Part shown: one piece after another, positions 41,801-53,987 of the stretch | Position numbering within the stretch: position 1 is the stretch's first letter | Layout: every line of letters starts with the position of its first letter | Source: Neisseria cinerea | GTDB lineage: Bacteria > Pseudomonadota > Gammaproteobacteria > Burkholderiales > Neisseriaceae | Direction of reading: 5' to 3' | Length of the DNA: 64,000 nt | Assembly: GCF_900475315.1 (NCBI RefSeq) | Contig: NZ_LS483369.1 | Span: 496,001-560,000 of the forward strand | Translations under genes and position numbers: made by a program | The notes under the pieces: model-generated | The model's database searches: none | Told to the model about the DNA's origin: nothing | The model's input: only the letters and a program-made list of their open reading frames with translations

Positions 41801-42645
41801 GCCACATTGCCGCCCACGCATGACGCGTCGGCAGAAGTCGGATCAACGGCAAACACCAAACCCGCCTGATGCGCAGTTTCTTCCACCCGCCGCGTGACCA
41901 CGCCCGCACCGCAATGGATAATCGGATGCTTGCCGTCTAAGCCTGTCAGCTCGACAAATTCCACGCCGCGATGCTTGTCGAGTTTTTCGGTATTGATGAC
42001 TGCGCTGTTTGCGTCCAAAGGTACTGCACCGCCGGTATAACCCGTGCCGCCGCCGCGTGGAATAATGACCAAATCCAGCTCGATTAAGGCACGCACCAAA
42101 GGCGCGATCTCTGCCTCGGTATCAGGATTGACGACGACAAATGGATACTCCACGCGCCAGTCGGTTGCATCGGTAACGTGCGTTACGCGAGCCAAGCCGT
42201 CAAACATAATATTGTGCGGCTTGGTGATTTTGCTCAAACGTTCCAAAATCTGCCGCCGCTTTTGGCGCGTTTCGTCAAAGCTGCCGTCAAAACGCTCGAC
42301 TGCCTTTTCCGCCGCCACGACCAATACATCAACTTGCGGATTGTCGTCGCGGCGTTTGCGTATTTCGTTCAAACGGTGGCGCATTTCCCGCACCAGCGCA
42401 GCGCGGCGTTTCGGATGCTCCAGTAAATCATCGACCAGATACGGATTGCGCACGACCACCCAAATATCGCCCAACACTTCAAACAACATCCGCGCCGAAC
42501 GTCCTGTTTTGCGTTGACCGCGCAGGTCTTGCAGGATTTGCCACGCTTCATCGCCCAACAGGCGGATGACGATTTCGCGGTCGGTATAAGAAGTATAGTT
42601 GTAGGGAATTTCCCGAATACGCTGCGGGGCGGTAGTCGTGGTCAT
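38812..42645 (-). CDS. Fused FAD/Fe-S oxidoreductase (D-lactate/glycolate oxidase type)
   Basis: A 1277-residue, membrane-associated-type oxidoreductase. A DUF3683-like N-terminus (residues 1-150) precedes the FAD-binding PCMH domain (about 165-420; [17 protein letters not shown]). A FAD-oxidase C-terminal domain (to about 790) follows with [10 protein letters not shown] and SGEHGIG. Two 4Fe-4S motifs come next ([11 protein letters not shown] and [12 protein letters not shown]), then two CCG heterodisulfide-type domains ([20 protein letters not shown] and [15 protein letters not shown]). It likely oxidises a 2-hydroxy acid and passes electrons to quinone. It is divergent from ffs and dld. Confidence 0.88.
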   Translation of the reverse strand: MTTTTAPQRIREIPYNYTSYTDREIVIRLLGDEAWQILQDLRGQRKTGRSARMLFEVLGDIWVVVRNPYLVDDLLEHPKRRAALVREMRHRLNEIRKRRDDNPQVDVLVVAAEKAVERFDGSFDETRQKRRQILERLSKITKPHNIMFDGLARVTHVTDATDWRVEYPFVVVNPDTEAEIAPLVRALIELDLVIIPRGGGTGYTGGAVPLDANSAVINTEKLDKHRGVEFVELTGLDGKHPIIHCGAGVVTRRVEETAHQAGLVFAVDPTSADASCVGGNVAMNAGGKKAVLWGTALDNLAYWQMVNPQGEWLRIERVRHNFGKIHDEETAVFDVHTLDSDGLNIVKTERLEIPGHKFRKVGLGKDVTDKFLSGLPGVQKEGTDGIITSVAFVLHKMPKHTRTVCMEFFGTVATATPSIVEIRDFLLAHDSVRLAGLEHLDWRYVRAVGYATKAAGKGRPKMVLLADVVSDDEAAVEAAAEHICELARARDGEGFIAVSPEARKTFWLDRSRTAAIAKHTNAFKINEDVVIPLERLGEYSDGIERINIELSIQNKLKLCAALEQYLSGKLPIDKMGTDLPTAELLGERGKHALAHVSAVKARWEWLLANLDAPLADYKARYGAAVHAAPEAKDNESCFIAFRDFRLRVSVKADVMKPLSEIFSGKTDTKIIQGLGKIHAKTVRSRVFVALHMHAGDGNVHTNIPVNSDDAEMLQTAYRSVERIMKIARSLGGVISGEHGIGITKLEFLTDEDLQPFWNYKNQVDPKHTFNRHKLMKGSDLRNAYTPSFELLGAESLIMEKSDLGTIADSVKDCLRCGKCKPVCSTHVPRANLLYSPRNKILGVGLLTEAFLYEEQTRRGVSIKHFEELMDIGDHCTVCHRCVKPCPVNIDFGDVTVAIRNYLADSGHKRFAPAASMGMAFLNATGPKTIKALRAAMIQTGFPAQNFAYKIGKLLPVGTKKQKAEPKATVGTAPVKEQIIHFINRPLPKSVPAKTPRSMLGIEDDKSIPIIRNPAAPEDAEAVFYFPGCGSERLFSQIGLAVQAMLWHVGVQTVLPPGYMCCGYPQDAGGNKAKAEEMSTNNRVAFHRMANTLNYLDIKTVVVSCGTCYDQLEKYRFEEIFPGCRIIDIHEYLLEKGVKLNGVKGQQYLYHDPCHTPIKTMNATQMASSLMGQKVVLSDRCCGESGMFAVKRPDIATQVKFRKQEEIEKNLKELPQGEPVKMLTTCPACLQGLSRYADDNNMPADYIVIEMAKHILGENWLDEFVKKANNGGVEKVLL

Positions 42646-42863
42646 GGCGTGTCCGTGTTTGGTTGTTTTTATTTGAGCGTGTCCGAACGGTCGGTTGCAG
42701 ACAAATTTTGAAAGGCAATAATGTAGTTTAATTCTTAATATTTTTCAATGCCGAAACAGGAAATACCCTTATAGAAACAAAATGACGCTTTGAAAAATTG
42801 TTGACAATATTATCGGACATAAGTTTTAGACAGTGTTTCCGGCGTATGACCGTATCAAAACGG

Positions 42864-42891
42864 TTGAGTTTTTCACAAAACCCGTTATAAT
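42864..42891 (+). promoter_or_regulatory. Promoter of 4.5S RNA
   Basis: TTGAGT (42864-42869) and a perfect TATAAT (42886-42891) are spaced by 16 bases, 12-13 bases before the 4.5S RNA. Confidence 0.8.
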
Positions 42892-42903
42892 GCCGTTTCT
42901 CTG

Positions 42904-43002
42904 AGGCGGGTCTCTCCGCATGGTCAGTCGGAACAACGGGTCAGGGGCGGAAGCCAGCAGCCCACTCCGATACGCCAGTGCCGGAGGTTTGGCTCGCCAC
43001 CC
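42904..43002 (+). ncRNA. ffs: 4.5S RNA (signal recognition particle RNA)
   Basis: The conserved SRP domain IV core GGGTCAGGGGCGGAAGCCAGCAGCCC is present in pieces (GGTCAGG, GGAAGCCAGCAGCC), with closing arms GGCGGGTCTC at the 5' end and GGAGGTTTGGCTCGCC at the 3' end. It pairs with Ffh to target membrane proteins. A perfect -10 promoter precedes it and a terminator follows. Confidence 0.92.
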
Positions 43003-43007
43003 TATTT

Positions 43008-43042
43008 GAAACGCCGGAATCTGAAAATTCCGGCGTTTTCCT
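43008..43042 (+). terminator. Terminator of 4.5S RNA
   Basis: AACGCCGGAAT and ATTCCGGCGTT form an 11-bp stem with loop CTGAAA, then TTTCCTTT. Confidence 0.85.
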
Positions 43043-43174
43043 TTATGTCGCTGCAGCGTATACGATAACGCCCTTTCAGACGGCATTTTCTTTACTTTGC
43101 CATAACGTATAACTACAATGTGAAAACAATTCCAATGTGCATATGCACCTGCCGACAATTTTAAGGAAACTGCC

Positions 43175-44866
43175 ATGAGCGCATCACAATTACTGTCAAG
43201 CCTGACCCAAATCACCGGCGAAAAATACATTATTACCGACCCCGCGAAAACCGAACAATACCGCCAAGGCTACCGTTTCGGCGAGGGCAGGGCGTTGGCG
43301 GTGGTTCGCCCCGGAACCATTCTGGAAATGTGGAAAATTTTGCAGGCCTGTGTTGAAGCGGACGTGATTGTGATTACGCAGGCGGCGAATACCGGTTTGA
43401 CGGGCGGTTCGACCCCCGACGGCAACGATTACGACCGCGACATCGTGATTGTGAACACCATGCGGATGAACATCATTCAAACCATCAACAACAACGAACA
43501 AGTCGTCTGCCTGCCCGGTTCTACCCTGAACCAGCTCGAATTACTGCTGAAACCTTTGGGGCGCGAACCGCATTCGGTCATCGGCTCATCCTGCATCGGC
43601 GCGTCCGTCTTGGGCGGCGTGTGCAACAACTCCGGCGGCGCATTGGTGCAGCGCGGCCCTGCCTACACCGAAATGGCGCTGTTCGCCCAAATCAACGAAG
43701 AGGGCAAGCTGGAGCTGGTCAACCATTTGGGCATAGATTTGGGTAGTACGCCCGAAGAAATCCTGACCAATCTTCAAGGTCATCATTATCAAAACAAAGA
43801 CATTACGCAAGATGCTGGCAAAGGACACGACCACGCCTATTGTGAACACGTCCGTCAAGTGGACGAGCCGACTGCCGCGCGTTTCAATGCCGACCCGGCG
43901 CGCCATTACGAAGCGTCCGGTTGCGCGGGCAAACTGATGGTTTTCGCCGTCCGTTTGGACACCTTCCCGCAAGAGAAGCAAACCGCCGTGTTCTACATCG
44001 GTACCAACGACATCAACGAACTGACCGACATCCGCCGCGCCGCCTTGGGCGAATTTGAAAGCCTGCCCGTTTCCGGCGAATACATCCATCGCCACGCTTT
44101 CGATATTGCCGACGTGTACGGTAAAGACACATTCTACGTCATCAAGAAATTCGGTACGCACCAACTGCCGAAATTATTTGATTTCAAAGCTAAAGTTGAC
44201 CGATTCGGCAAAAAGGTCAGCTTCCTGCCCAAACATTTTTCCGATAAGGTTATGCAGTTCGTCAGCAAATACCTGCCCGACCACCTGCCCAAATCCATGC
44301 GCGATTACCGCGACAAATACGAACACCATCTGATTCTGAAAATGGGCGGAAAAGGCGTGGATGAGGCGCGCGCGTTCTTAAAAGAATATTTTGCCCACCA
44401 CGGCGGCGCGTTTTTTGAATGTAACGCCGAAGAAACCCAAGCCGCGATGCTGCACCGTTTCGCCGTCGCTTCCGCCGCCATACGCTACCGTTCCGTACAC
44501 GACGACGAAGTGGAGGACTTGGTTGCGCTCGACATCGCCCTGCGCCGCGACGACCGCGACTGGTTTGAAAAACTGCCGCCGGAAATCGACAATAAAATCA
44601 TACACAAGCTCTACTACGGACATTTCATGTGCCACGTTTTCCATCAGGATTACATCATCAAAAAAGGCAACGACTGCATGGCATTGGAACACGAAATGCT
44701 GCATCTCTTAGACCAACGCGGCGCGCAATATCCCGCCGAACATAACGTCGGTCATTTATACGAAGCCAAGCCTGCGCTCAAACAGTTCTACCGTAAACTC
44801 GACCCGACCAACAGCTTCAACCCGGGCATCGGCAAAACCAGCAAGAAGAAAAACTGGGCGGAATAA
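43175..44866 (+). CDS. dld: Respiratory D-lactate dehydrogenase (quinone)
   Basis: A 563-residue FAD enzyme that oxidises D-lactate to pyruvate and reduces quinone at the inner membrane face. It closely follows the E. coli Dld family: TDPAKTEQYRQGYRFGEGRALAVVRPG near the start, ANTGLTGGSTPDGNDYDRD (FAD-binding, about residues 70-90), SSCIGASVLGGVCNNSGG (about 142-160), and the C-terminal membrane-binding cap. AAGGAA precedes the ATG. Lactate is a main carbon source for Neisseria. Confidence 0.93.
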   Translation: MSASQLLSSLTQITGEKYIITDPAKTEQYRQGYRFGEGRALAVVRPGTILEMWKILQACVEADVIVITQAANTGLTGGSTPDGNDYDRDIVIVNTMRMNIIQTINNNEQVVCLPGSTLNQLELLLKPLGREPHSVIGSSCIGASVLGGVCNNSGGALVQRGPAYTEMALFAQINEEGKLELVNHLGIDLGSTPEEILTNLQGHHYQNKDITQDAGKGHDHAYCEHVRQVDEPTAARFNADPARHYEASGCAGKLMVFAVRLDTFPQEKQTAVFYIGTNDINELTDIRRAALGEFESLPVSGEYIHRHAFDIADVYGKDTFYVIKKFGTHQLPKLFDFKAKVDRFGKKVSFLPKHFSDKVMQFVSKYLPDHLPKSMRDYRDKYEHHLILKMGGKGVDEARAFLKEYFAHHGGAFFECNAEETQAAMLHRFAVASAAIRYRSVHDDEVEDLVALDIALRRDDRDWFEKLPPEIDNKIIHKLYYGHFMCHVFHQDYIIKKGNDCMALEHEMLHLLDQRGAQYPAEHNVGHLYEAKPALKQFYRKLDPTNSFNPGIGKTSKKKNWAE

Positions 44867-44890
44867 GCGCATCCGGTTCGGACTCAAACC

Positions 44891-44926
44891 ATGCCGTCTG
44901 AAGGCAAGACACCGTTCAGACGGCAT
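44891..44926 (+). terminator. Inverted DUS pair, terminator of dld
   Basis: ATGCCGTCTGAA and TTCAGACGGCAT arms around a 12-base loop 24 bases after the dld stop. Confidence 0.8.
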
Positions 44927-45054
44927 TGTCAGGTTTGAAGCTCCCCGTCGGGCAATCGCTTTCAAGCCATATGCCGGCACACGGGTGCGCCCCTTTCGGC
45001 AGCCGTACCCCGGGATTTTGCCCGGGAGACGGGTTTGAAGCATTAAGGAATAAG

Positions 45055-45426
45055 ATGAAACAATATAAAATCTACACACATCCCGCCCTGCCGTATGAAG
45101 CCGTCAAACAGGGCTGGTCATGGCTGGGTCTTTTGTTCGGCACGCTGTGGGCGTGTTTCAAGAGAATGTGGGGTTTGGGGCTGGGGCTGACGGGCGCGAT
45201 GTTCGTGTTGGCAGTGTTTGCCCAACTGGTTTACGGCGACACGCCCGCCACAGACTCGGCGTTTAACGTATTGGGTTTGGCCGTTTCCGTATGGTTTGGG
45301 GCGAGAGGCAACAATCTTTACGCCCAACACCTTCTGTCGCGCGGTTACACCGAACTGCCCGAAACGGTTGAGGCAGCAAATCCCCAAGCCGCATTGGCGC
45401 AATATTTCGGGCGCGAAGGCCGATAA
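45055..45426 (+). CDS. DUF2628-family small membrane protein
   Basis: A 123-residue protein with the DUF2628 hallmarks: KQYKIYTHP start and GWSWLGLLFGTLWACFKRMW, followed by two hydrophobic helices (residues 28-62 and 75-92). Function unknown. The ATG at 45055 follows AAGGAATAAG; an upstream in-frame start would add an unlikely leader. Confidence 0.82.
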   Translation: MKQYKIYTHPALPYEAVKQGWSWLGLLFGTLWACFKRMWGLGLGLTGAMFVLAVFAQLVYGDTPATDSAFNVLGLAVSVWFGARGNNLYAQHLLSRGYTELPETVEAANPQAALAQYFGREGR

Positions 45427-45445
45427 GCGCGTTTTCTTTTCCATC

Positions 45446-45474
45446 ATGCCGTCTGAAAAATGTTCAGACGGCAT
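45446..45474 (+). terminator. Inverted DUS pair
   Basis: Perfect DUS arms around a 5-base loop after the DUF2628 gene. Confidence 0.85.
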
Positions 45475-45585
45475 TTCTTATAACTTTTCGTTTGCAGCAC
45501 ATAACCAATCAGTCTTTCCCATTTCATTCCGAAATGCGTACCATGCGTCCATCCCTTCAATAATATTGCAAACAAGGAAAGAAAC

Positions 45586-46134
45586 ATGGCACGTTTAACC
45601 GTACACACCCTCGAAACCGCTCCCGAAGCCGCCAAACCGCGCGTAGAGGCCGTACTTCAAAACAACGGCTTTATTCCCAACCTCATCGGCGTGTTGGCCA
45701 ATGCCCCCGAAGCTTTGGCGTTTTACCAAGAGGTAGGCAAGCTCAACGCCGCCAACAGTCTGACTGCCGGCGAAGTCGAAGTCATCCAGATCATCGCCGC
45801 CCGTACCAACCAATGCGGTTTCTGCGTGGCAGGACACACCAAGCTGGCGACCCTGAAAAAACTCCTGTCCGAACAGTCCGTCAAAGCTTCTCGCGATTTG
45901 GATGCAGGCGCGTTTGACGATGCCAAACTCGGTGCGCTTGCCGCCTTTACCCAAGCTGTAATGGCAAAAAAAGGCGCAGTATCCGACGACGAACTCAAAG
46001 CATTTTTCGATGCGGGTTACAACCAGCAGCAGGCAGTCGAAGTCGTGATGGGCGTAGCCTTGGCAACTTTGTGCAACTACGTCAACAACCTCGGACAAAC
46101 CGAAATCAACCCTGAATTGCAGGCCTATGCCTAA
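45586..46134 (+). CDS. AhpD-like / carboxymuconolactone decarboxylase family protein
   Basis: A 182-residue all-helical protein of the AhpD-like fold. The CxxC redox motif with a following His is in TNQCGFCVAGH (about residues 76-86). Such proteins usually reduce peroxides with thiol partners. The gene precedes acyl-CoA dehydrogenase and rubredoxin genes, suggesting a redox or oxidative-stress role. An AAGGAAAG ribosome site precedes the ATG. A hairpin (AACCGCC-TGAATGCA-GGCGGTT) follows. Confidence 0.82.
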   Translation: MARLTVHTLETAPEAAKPRVEAVLQNNGFIPNLIGVLANAPEALAFYQEVGKLNAANSLTAGEVEVIQIIAARTNQCGFCVAGHTKLATLKKLLSEQSVKASRDLDAGAFDDAKLGALAAFTQAVMAKKGAVSDDELKAFFDAGYNQQQAVEVVMGVALATLCNYVNNLGQTEINPELQAYA

Positions 46135-46142
46135 GCAAACAA

Positions 46143-46170
46143 AAACCGCCTGAATGCAGGCGGTTTTTTC
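46143..46170 (+). terminator. Terminator of the AhpD-like gene
   Basis: AAACCGCCTG-AATG-CAGGCGGTTTTTTC is a perfect 9-10-bp stem with a U-run, 8 bases past the stop. Confidence 0.9.
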
Positions 46171-46229
46171 AAAGCATCATCATCCCCCGACAAAATACAG
46201 GCTGCCGTACGGCCGAAAGGAGAAAAATC

Positions 46230-47321
46230 ATGAAAACCCAAACCCTGCTTACCAATGTTGCCGAACTGGTCAAAACCAAGCTCAAACCCCTTGTTGACGA
46301 CATCGACCGCAAAGGATACTACCCCGAAGCATTTATGCGTGAACTCGGCACTATCGGCGGTTATGCCTCGGTCGGCACACAGGAAGAAGGCGGTAACGGC
46401 TTGGGGCTTGCCGCACAAATCGCCGTATTGCGCGAAATCAGCAAAGAATGCGGCGCCACCTCGTTCAGCGCGTGGTGTCAGGCGGCTTGTGCGTGGTATC
46501 TGCATCAAGCACCCAACCAAGCCGTTAAAGACAAATACCTTGCCGATATCCTGCAAGGCAAAGTATTGGCGGGTACGGGCATGTCCAATACCGTCAAACA
46601 CCTTGCCGGCATTGAAAAACACAACCTTCAAGCCGAGCGCGTGGAGGGCGGTTATACAGTCAACGGCGCGTTGCCGTGGGTGTCTAATATCGGCGAAGAA
46701 CATATTTGGGCAAATACCGCCCAAATCGGCGGCGGCTACGTCATGTTTATCACCGGCGGACAATGGGAAGGCGTAAGCCTGCAAAACTGCCCCGAATTTT
46801 GCGCCCTCGAAGGCACGCGCACCTTCAGCCTGAATTTCAAAGACGTATTTATTCCCGACGAAGACATCATCGCCACACCCGAACAGTTTGCCGACTATAT
46901 TCAAAGCATCAAAGCAGGCTTCATCTTGCTGCAAATCGGCATCGGTGCGGGCGTGATTGACGGCAGCCTCGGCATCATCCGCATAGCCGATGTCGTCAAC
47001 GCCGAGGTCAACAGTTACCTCGACGACGGTTATGACAGCCTCAAAGCAAGGTTGGACGGCGCATGGGTAGAAACCGAAAGGCTTGCCGGTTTGGCATGGA
47101 ACAACACGCCGGACACATTGGCGACCCTCAAGCTGCGCGAAGCCGCCGCCGTACTTGCCCTTGCAGCCTCGCAATCTGCCGCGCTGCATGCAGGCGCAAA
47201 AGGCTACCTTATGCGCAGTCCGGCACAACGGCGCGTCCGCGAAGCAATGTTTGTTGCCATCGTAACCCCCGCAATCAAACACCTCCGCAAAGAGATAGCG
47301 GCAATCGAAGCCGCAAAATAA
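46230..47321 (+). CDS. Acyl-CoA dehydrogenase family protein
   Basis: A 363-residue flavoprotein-like enzyme. The N-terminal helical domain (AFMRELGTIGGYASVGTQEEGGNG), middle beta domain (GTGMSNTVKHLAGIEKH, VNGALPWVSNIGEEHIW) and C-terminal helices fit the acyl-CoA dehydrogenase superfamily, including monooxygenase-like members. The substrate cannot be assigned. GAAAGGAG precedes the ATG. Proximity to the rubredoxin gene hints at electron transfer. Confidence 0.82.
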   Translation: MKTQTLLTNVAELVKTKLKPLVDDIDRKGYYPEAFMRELGTIGGYASVGTQEEGGNGLGLAAQIAVLREISKECGATSFSAWCQAACAWYLHQAPNQAVKDKYLADILQGKVLAGTGMSNTVKHLAGIEKHNLQAERVEGGYTVNGALPWVSNIGEEHIWANTAQIGGGYVMFITGGQWEGVSLQNCPEFCALEGTRTFSLNFKDVFIPDEDIIATPEQFADYIQSIKAGFILLQIGIGAGVIDGSLGIIRIADVVNAEVNSYLDDGYDSLKARLDGAWVETERLAGLAWNNTPDTLATLKLREAAAVLALAASQSAALHAGAKGYLMRSPAQRRVREAMFVAIVTPAIKHLRKEIAAIEAAK

Positions 47322-47445
47322 ACAGGCGGAAAATGCCGTCTGAAGCGCAAACCGCACCCAGGCAGGATAGATGCGGCCGTATGCTTCAGACGGCATCATA
47401 GAATCAAAACCATAACGACATGGTGCAAACTACAAGGAAATACAG

Positions 47446-47616
47446 ATGGCGCAATATATGTGCGGCCCTTGCGGCTGGATTTATGATGAAGAATTTGGCG
47501 ATCCGGAACACGGGCTTGCCCCGGGTACAAAGTTTGAAGACATCCCCGACGACTGGAAATGCCCCGAATGCGGGGTTGGTAAGGAAGATTTTTACCTGCT
47601 CGATTTTGTAATATAG
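47446..47616 (+). CDS. Rubredoxin
   Basis: A 56-residue rubredoxin. Two CxxC pairs (MCGPCGW at residues 6-9 and KCPECGV near 39-42) bind one iron; the GDPEHGLAPGTKFEDIPDDW segment is typical. It transfers electrons in the cytoplasm, for instance to peroxide reductases or monooxygenases. AAGGAAATACAG precedes the ATG. It follows the acyl-CoA dehydrogenase with a DUS pair in between (47335-47396). Confidence 0.95.
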   Translation: MAQYMCGPCGWIYDEEFGDPEHGLAPGTKFEDIPDDWKCPECGVGKEDFYLLDFVI

Positions 47617-47682
47617 TCCGGTCTTTTCCCGTTAAGTTTACGTACACGATATGAAAAAACCTTGCTTTTATCTGTAACGAAA

Positions 47683-47712
47683 ATGCCGTCTGAAAAGGTT
47701 TTCAGACGGCAT
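47683..47712. terminator. Inverted DUS pair between convergent genes
   Basis: DUS arms around a short loop separate the rubredoxin gene from the leftward receptor gene and can stop transcription both ways. Confidence 0.85.
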
Positions 47713-47729
47713 TGCTTTAAAACGGCAGG

Positions 47730-49799
47730 TCAGAAACGGTAGTTCAGGCCGAAGATAAACTCTCTGCCACGTTCGTAGAACGGTACGCGAGCCACACCGT
47801 CAGGGAAGCGCTGGCTGTGTGAACGGTATTTTTTGTTGCTGATATTGTTGACGGCAAAGTTGACGTTCATATTGTCTTTGCCCAAAGGCTGCCAGTTGGC
47901 GTAGAGGTCGTGTACGCCGTAGCCGTTTTTAACGGATTTAACCGTACCTTTTTTCCGTGCGGCATCGGTAAAGCTTGTGCTTTGGGCATAACGTCCGCGC
48001 CAGCCGATTTCCAATTTAGGCTGTTCAAACCGGTAGGACAGGCCGGTCAACCATTGACGACCGGTATTCCAGAAGGTAAACGAGCTTTCGTGGTCGTCTG
48101 CCAGTATCGGGCTTTCGCCGTAGTACATTTCGCCTTTCAAACGCGGTTTGACGTAGGATACCCCTAAACGTGCGGTCAGACCGCCGTTTCGATAGGATGC
48201 ATCGATTTCGTAGCCGTTGGTAGTCAGTTTGCCGCCGTTGAAGATGCGTCCGCGCTCGTTAATGACAGCCTTTTTGTTGTCAATTTTTGCCCATTGGTAA
48301 ACCACCAAGTCTTTAATGTTTTGATGGAATACGCTTCCGCTCAGGTTAAAGCCGTTTTGCTGCCATTTGAAGCCGATTTCGGCACGTCGGGCGGTTTCTG
48401 CTTTCAAATCTTTATCGACATCGACCGCATTGCCCGCGCGTTCGTTGGCAAGCAGGGCTTCATTCAGGCGGGGGGAACGGCTTGCCTGATTCAAGTTACC
48501 CAAGAGGGAGAAGTTGTCGTTGACATCCCAAATGATACCCACACTCGGATTAAGTTGACCGTCGGCAGCGTTTTGACCGTTGGCTGCGGTGTATTTGAAA
48601 TGATCGTAACGCAAGCCGGTAGTCAGGGTTACGGGATGCAGATTCCAAATGCCTTCGGTATAGATGCCATAATCGGTTTTTTTCTCGTCATTGACATCGT
48701 TGAGTTTTAGGATTTTCAGCCAAGGGCTTTTGTCTGAAGATTTGGCACTTTCATGACGGTAATTGAAACCGTATTTGACGAGATGACCGTCGCCCAAGGT
48801 GCTGGCAAGGTTAAGATTGGCACCTTTTGCTTTGATTTTGCTCAATTCGAGTTCGTTGCTTTTTTGTGTGCCGTCCGGCGCGCCTTTAGGCGGTTTGTAG
48901 TCGTCGGTATGGATTTGGAAGAGGTTGGCATCGATTTTGTCTAAGAATCCGACGTGACGGCCTTTATATTCCAAATTATATGACTGTTCTTTTTGGGCAG
49001 TACCCGCAAAGCCTTTATAAGCAGCATCAGTTTGGAATTCGGCTTTGTCCGTGCGGTTGCCTTTTTGATATTCTTGGCGGTAGCTCAGGCGGATGCCGTG
49101 ATCTTCGTTGAAGTCATAACCCAGTTTGCCCAAATAGCTGTGTTGTTCCAGTTTGCTGCCCTGATTGATTTTGCCCGCACCGTCTTTGTAGTCGCGGTTG
49201 TTCAGGAAGTTGCCGGCAAACAATGCATCAAAACCGTCTTGGTAGGCATAGACGGCGGCATTGCTGCCGGTACCTTTGTTGGAGCTGACTGTCGAACCCA
49301 ATTTGAAGCCGAATGGTTTTCCGTCAACCAATAAGTCTTTGGCGTCAACAGTGGTTACGCGGATGGTGCCGCCTACTGAACCGATACCTGAACTTGCCGC
49401 ACCGGTACCTTTTTCTACGTTAATGCTTTTAATTAATGCCGGATCGAGTTGGAAGCGGCTTTGGTGGTGGAAAATTTTAGTAGATTGGCTGGTTCCGTCC
49501 ACATCCAAATTGATTTTGTCTTCTCCTACGCCGCGAATACTGTAAAACTGTGCCACGCCGTTGCCGCCGCCGACATCCATACCAATCTGGTCTTTCATGA
49601 CCTGTTTCAAATCGGTTGCAGTTTCACGGTCGAGTTGGTTGCGGTGGGTACGGGTACTGACGGCGGTACCGCTGACTTTAATTTCCGACAGCTCGGCCGT
49701 ATGGTTGTGACCGAAATTTCCGTCCGCATGGGAAAACCCGGCAGACAGGGAAAGTGCCATCAGGCTGTATCGGAATACAGGTAAGTTGTTGCCTTTCAT
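47730..49799 (-). CDS. TonB-dependent outer membrane receptor, FetA/FrpB family
   Basis: A 689-residue receptor with signal peptide (cleavage after about residue 25), a TonB box-like ELSEIKVSG, plug domain (QFYSIRGVGEDKINLDVDG, SSGIGSVGGTIRVTT) and a 22-strand barrel ending in GLNYRF with terminal Phe. It parallels meningococcal FetA/FrpB (NYASRSPRL-like ASRSPRLNEAL, NLEIGWRGRY-like KLEIGWRGRYAQ), but loops differ, so it is a paralogue. Substrate (siderophore, haem or other) is unknown. A Fur-like site lies upstream. Confidence 0.88.
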   Translation of the reverse strand: MKGNNLPVFRYSLMALSLSAGFSHADGNFGHNHTAELSEIKVSGTAVSTRTHRNQLDRETATDLKQVMKDQIGMDVGGGNGVAQFYSIRGVGEDKINLDVDGTSQSTKIFHHQSRFQLDPALIKSINVEKGTGAASSGIGSVGGTIRVTTVDAKDLLVDGKPFGFKLGSTVSSNKGTGSNAAVYAYQDGFDALFAGNFLNNRDYKDGAGKINQGSKLEQHSYLGKLGYDFNEDHGIRLSYRQEYQKGNRTDKAEFQTDAAYKGFAGTAQKEQSYNLEYKGRHVGFLDKIDANLFQIHTDDYKPPKGAPDGTQKSNELELSKIKAKGANLNLASTLGDGHLVKYGFNYRHESAKSSDKSPWLKILKLNDVNDEKKTDYGIYTEGIWNLHPVTLTTGLRYDHFKYTAANGQNAADGQLNPSVGIIWDVNDNFSLLGNLNQASRSPRLNEALLANERAGNAVDVDKDLKAETARRAEIGFKWQQNGFNLSGSVFHQNIKDLVVYQWAKIDNKKAVINERGRIFNGGKLTTNGYEIDASYRNGGLTARLGVSYVKPRLKGEMYYGESPILADDHESSFTFWNTGRQWLTGLSYRFEQPKLEIGWRGRYAQSTSFTDAARKKGTVKSVKNGYGVHDLYANWQPLGKDNMNVNFAVNNISNKKYRSHSQRFPDGVARVPFYERGREFIFGLNYRF

Positions 49800-49844
49800 T
49801 TTTCATCCTTAGGTTAGTTAGTGAGGATATTTTAATTATTTTAA

Positions 49845-49862
49845 AAATGATTATCAAAACTT
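49845..49862 (-). promoter_or_regulatory. Fur-box-like site upstream of the receptor
   Basis: Minus strand TTTTGATAATCATTTTT matches much of the Fur consensus (GATAATCATT). It lies about 50 bases before the receptor ATG, in an AT-rich promoter region. Iron-dependent repression is inferred. Confidence 0.6.
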
Positions 49863-50056
49863 GAATTTTATATGTATTATATGTTTTTCTAATTATTAAA
49901 CAAGATATTGTTTTATTAAAAATTACTTATATTTTCACAATGTTGTTTTCTTACAACGTTGAAAACGATGCGATACGTTTTTGATGATTTGAAGACGGGA
50001 AGCTGTTTCCAAATTTGATTGTGAGAAGTGGGGTGGATGGATGAGGGATAAAATAA
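49863..50056. other. AT-rich gap upstream of the FetA-like gene
   Basis: Strongly AT-rich promoter-type DNA with no supported gene. Confidence 0.5.
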
Positions 50057-50082
50057 ATGCCGTCTGAATCTTCAGACGGCAT
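50057..50082 (-). terminator. Inverted DUS pair, terminator of gyrA
   Basis: ATGCCGTCTGAA-TC-TTCAGACGGCAT lies 14 bases past the gyrA stop. Confidence 0.85.
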
Positions 50083-50095
50083 TGGGATATGATTT

Positions 50096-52852
<2,757 letters not shown>

Positions 52853-52984
52853 GGTTTTAATATTTCGTGCTGGCAAAAATAGTGGCTTATTTTAGCATAT
52901 TTCAACGTAAAACTGTGTTTCGGGTTGCAGGTATGCCGTCTGAAAGATGGGGGTGCGCCTTCACAAATTTGTTTTGGAGGTATT

Positions 52985-53344
52985 TTGGATGGACTATCGC
53001 CCCGCCAGTTCTTGATTTACCTGGTTATGGCCCGTCTGTGTTTGGAGGGAAGGAAGATAGACTGCGGCAGTCAGTACGAATTTGCTGAAATGGTATGGGC
53101 GGACTATGCGGGCCGGCGTGACAGGGTGTCGGACGATGTCAGTCTGAGGAAGTGGTTGGAGGAGGATCCCGTAAAGCCCCAGTATATTTTCTTCTGGAAC
53201 CGCTTTCTTGAGGAACGCTCTAAAATTACGAAGGTTTTGCTTCGGGTATTGGGCGAGCATGGGCGGAGATTCAGTATTGTTTCCCGCAACAAATGTTATT
53301 TTTTGGATGTTCCCCCACGGCTTTTGTCTGTTGTGGACAGGTAG
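52985..53344 (+). CDS. Hypothetical protein between gyrA and hscB
   Basis: A 119-residue protein, starting at TTG 52985 with GGAGG 5 bases upstream; a longer version from 52925 is possible but overlaps a DUS. The sequence (GLSPRQFLIYLVMARLCLEG...) then basic helices and RRFSIVSRNKCYFL suggests a winged-helix domain like response-regulator C-termini. Family and function are not recognised. Confidence 0.55.
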   Translation: MDGLSPRQFLIYLVMARLCLEGRKIDCGSQYEFAEMVWADYAGRRDRVSDDVSLRKWLEEDPVKPQYIFFWNRFLEERSKITKVLLRVLGEHGRRFSIVSRNKCYFLDVPPRLLSVVDR

Positions 53345-53404
53345 CCGGTATGTTCAGACGGCATGGCGTATGAAGCGGGTATGCCGTCTGAAACGCGGTG
53401 CGGA

Positions 53405-53905
53405 TTATAATGCGGAGGAGATTTCGTTGCGGAGTTTGTCGAGAAACCTGCCTTGGCGGACTTGTTGTGCGGCGGTGTCGTAGTCTTGGCACGCGAATGA
53501 CTGTTTCAGGTCGCAGAACAGTTTTTCTTGTTCGGCACGGATTTCGTCATTCAGATTTTCCAGGGTTTTCAGGTCGCTTTCTGCCCGTGCCTCCATCAGC
53601 GTTTCGCGCCATTCCATTTGCTGCATGAGGAAGTCGGGAGCGAAAGAGGTGTGTTCCGGCGCGTCGGCGTCTATCCCCAATGTCTTCAGCAGATATGCGG
53701 CGCGGTCGATGGGATTTCTCAAGGTACGGTAGGCATCGTTGATGGTGGAAGACATCATTACTGCCTGTTTCTGCTCGAAAGCGGAAGCTGAAGCGAATTT
53801 ATCGGGATGGAAACGGGCAGCCAAGGCACGGTAGGTTTGCTCCAAGTTTTCGGCGTCGATATCGAAAGCGGGTTCAAGCTGGAAGAGTGTGAAATATTGA
53901 GACAT
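53405..53905 (-). CDS. hscB: Fe-S cluster co-chaperone HscB
   Basis: A 166-residue J-domain protein that delivers IscU to the HscA chaperone. HPD motif at residues 33-35 (ARFHPDKF); C-terminal three-helix domain binds IscU (FLMQQMEWRETLMEA). Length is typical. The gene is near iscA, iscU, iscS and iscR. Confidence 0.93.
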   Translation of the reverse strand: MSQYFTLFQLEPAFDIDAENLEQTYRALAARFHPDKFASASAFEQKQAVMMSSTINDAYRTLRNPIDRAAYLLKTLGIDADAPEHTSFAPDFLMQQMEWRETLMEARAESDLKTLENLNDEIRAEQEKLFCDLKQSFACQDYDTAAQQVRQGRFLDKLRNEISSAL

Positions 53906-53987
53906 GGCGGGATAATGAATGTGAAATGTTCGGCAGAAACCTGATTTTGCCTTATAATCCGCTGCTTCTTAAGCAAAAGGACTGAAT

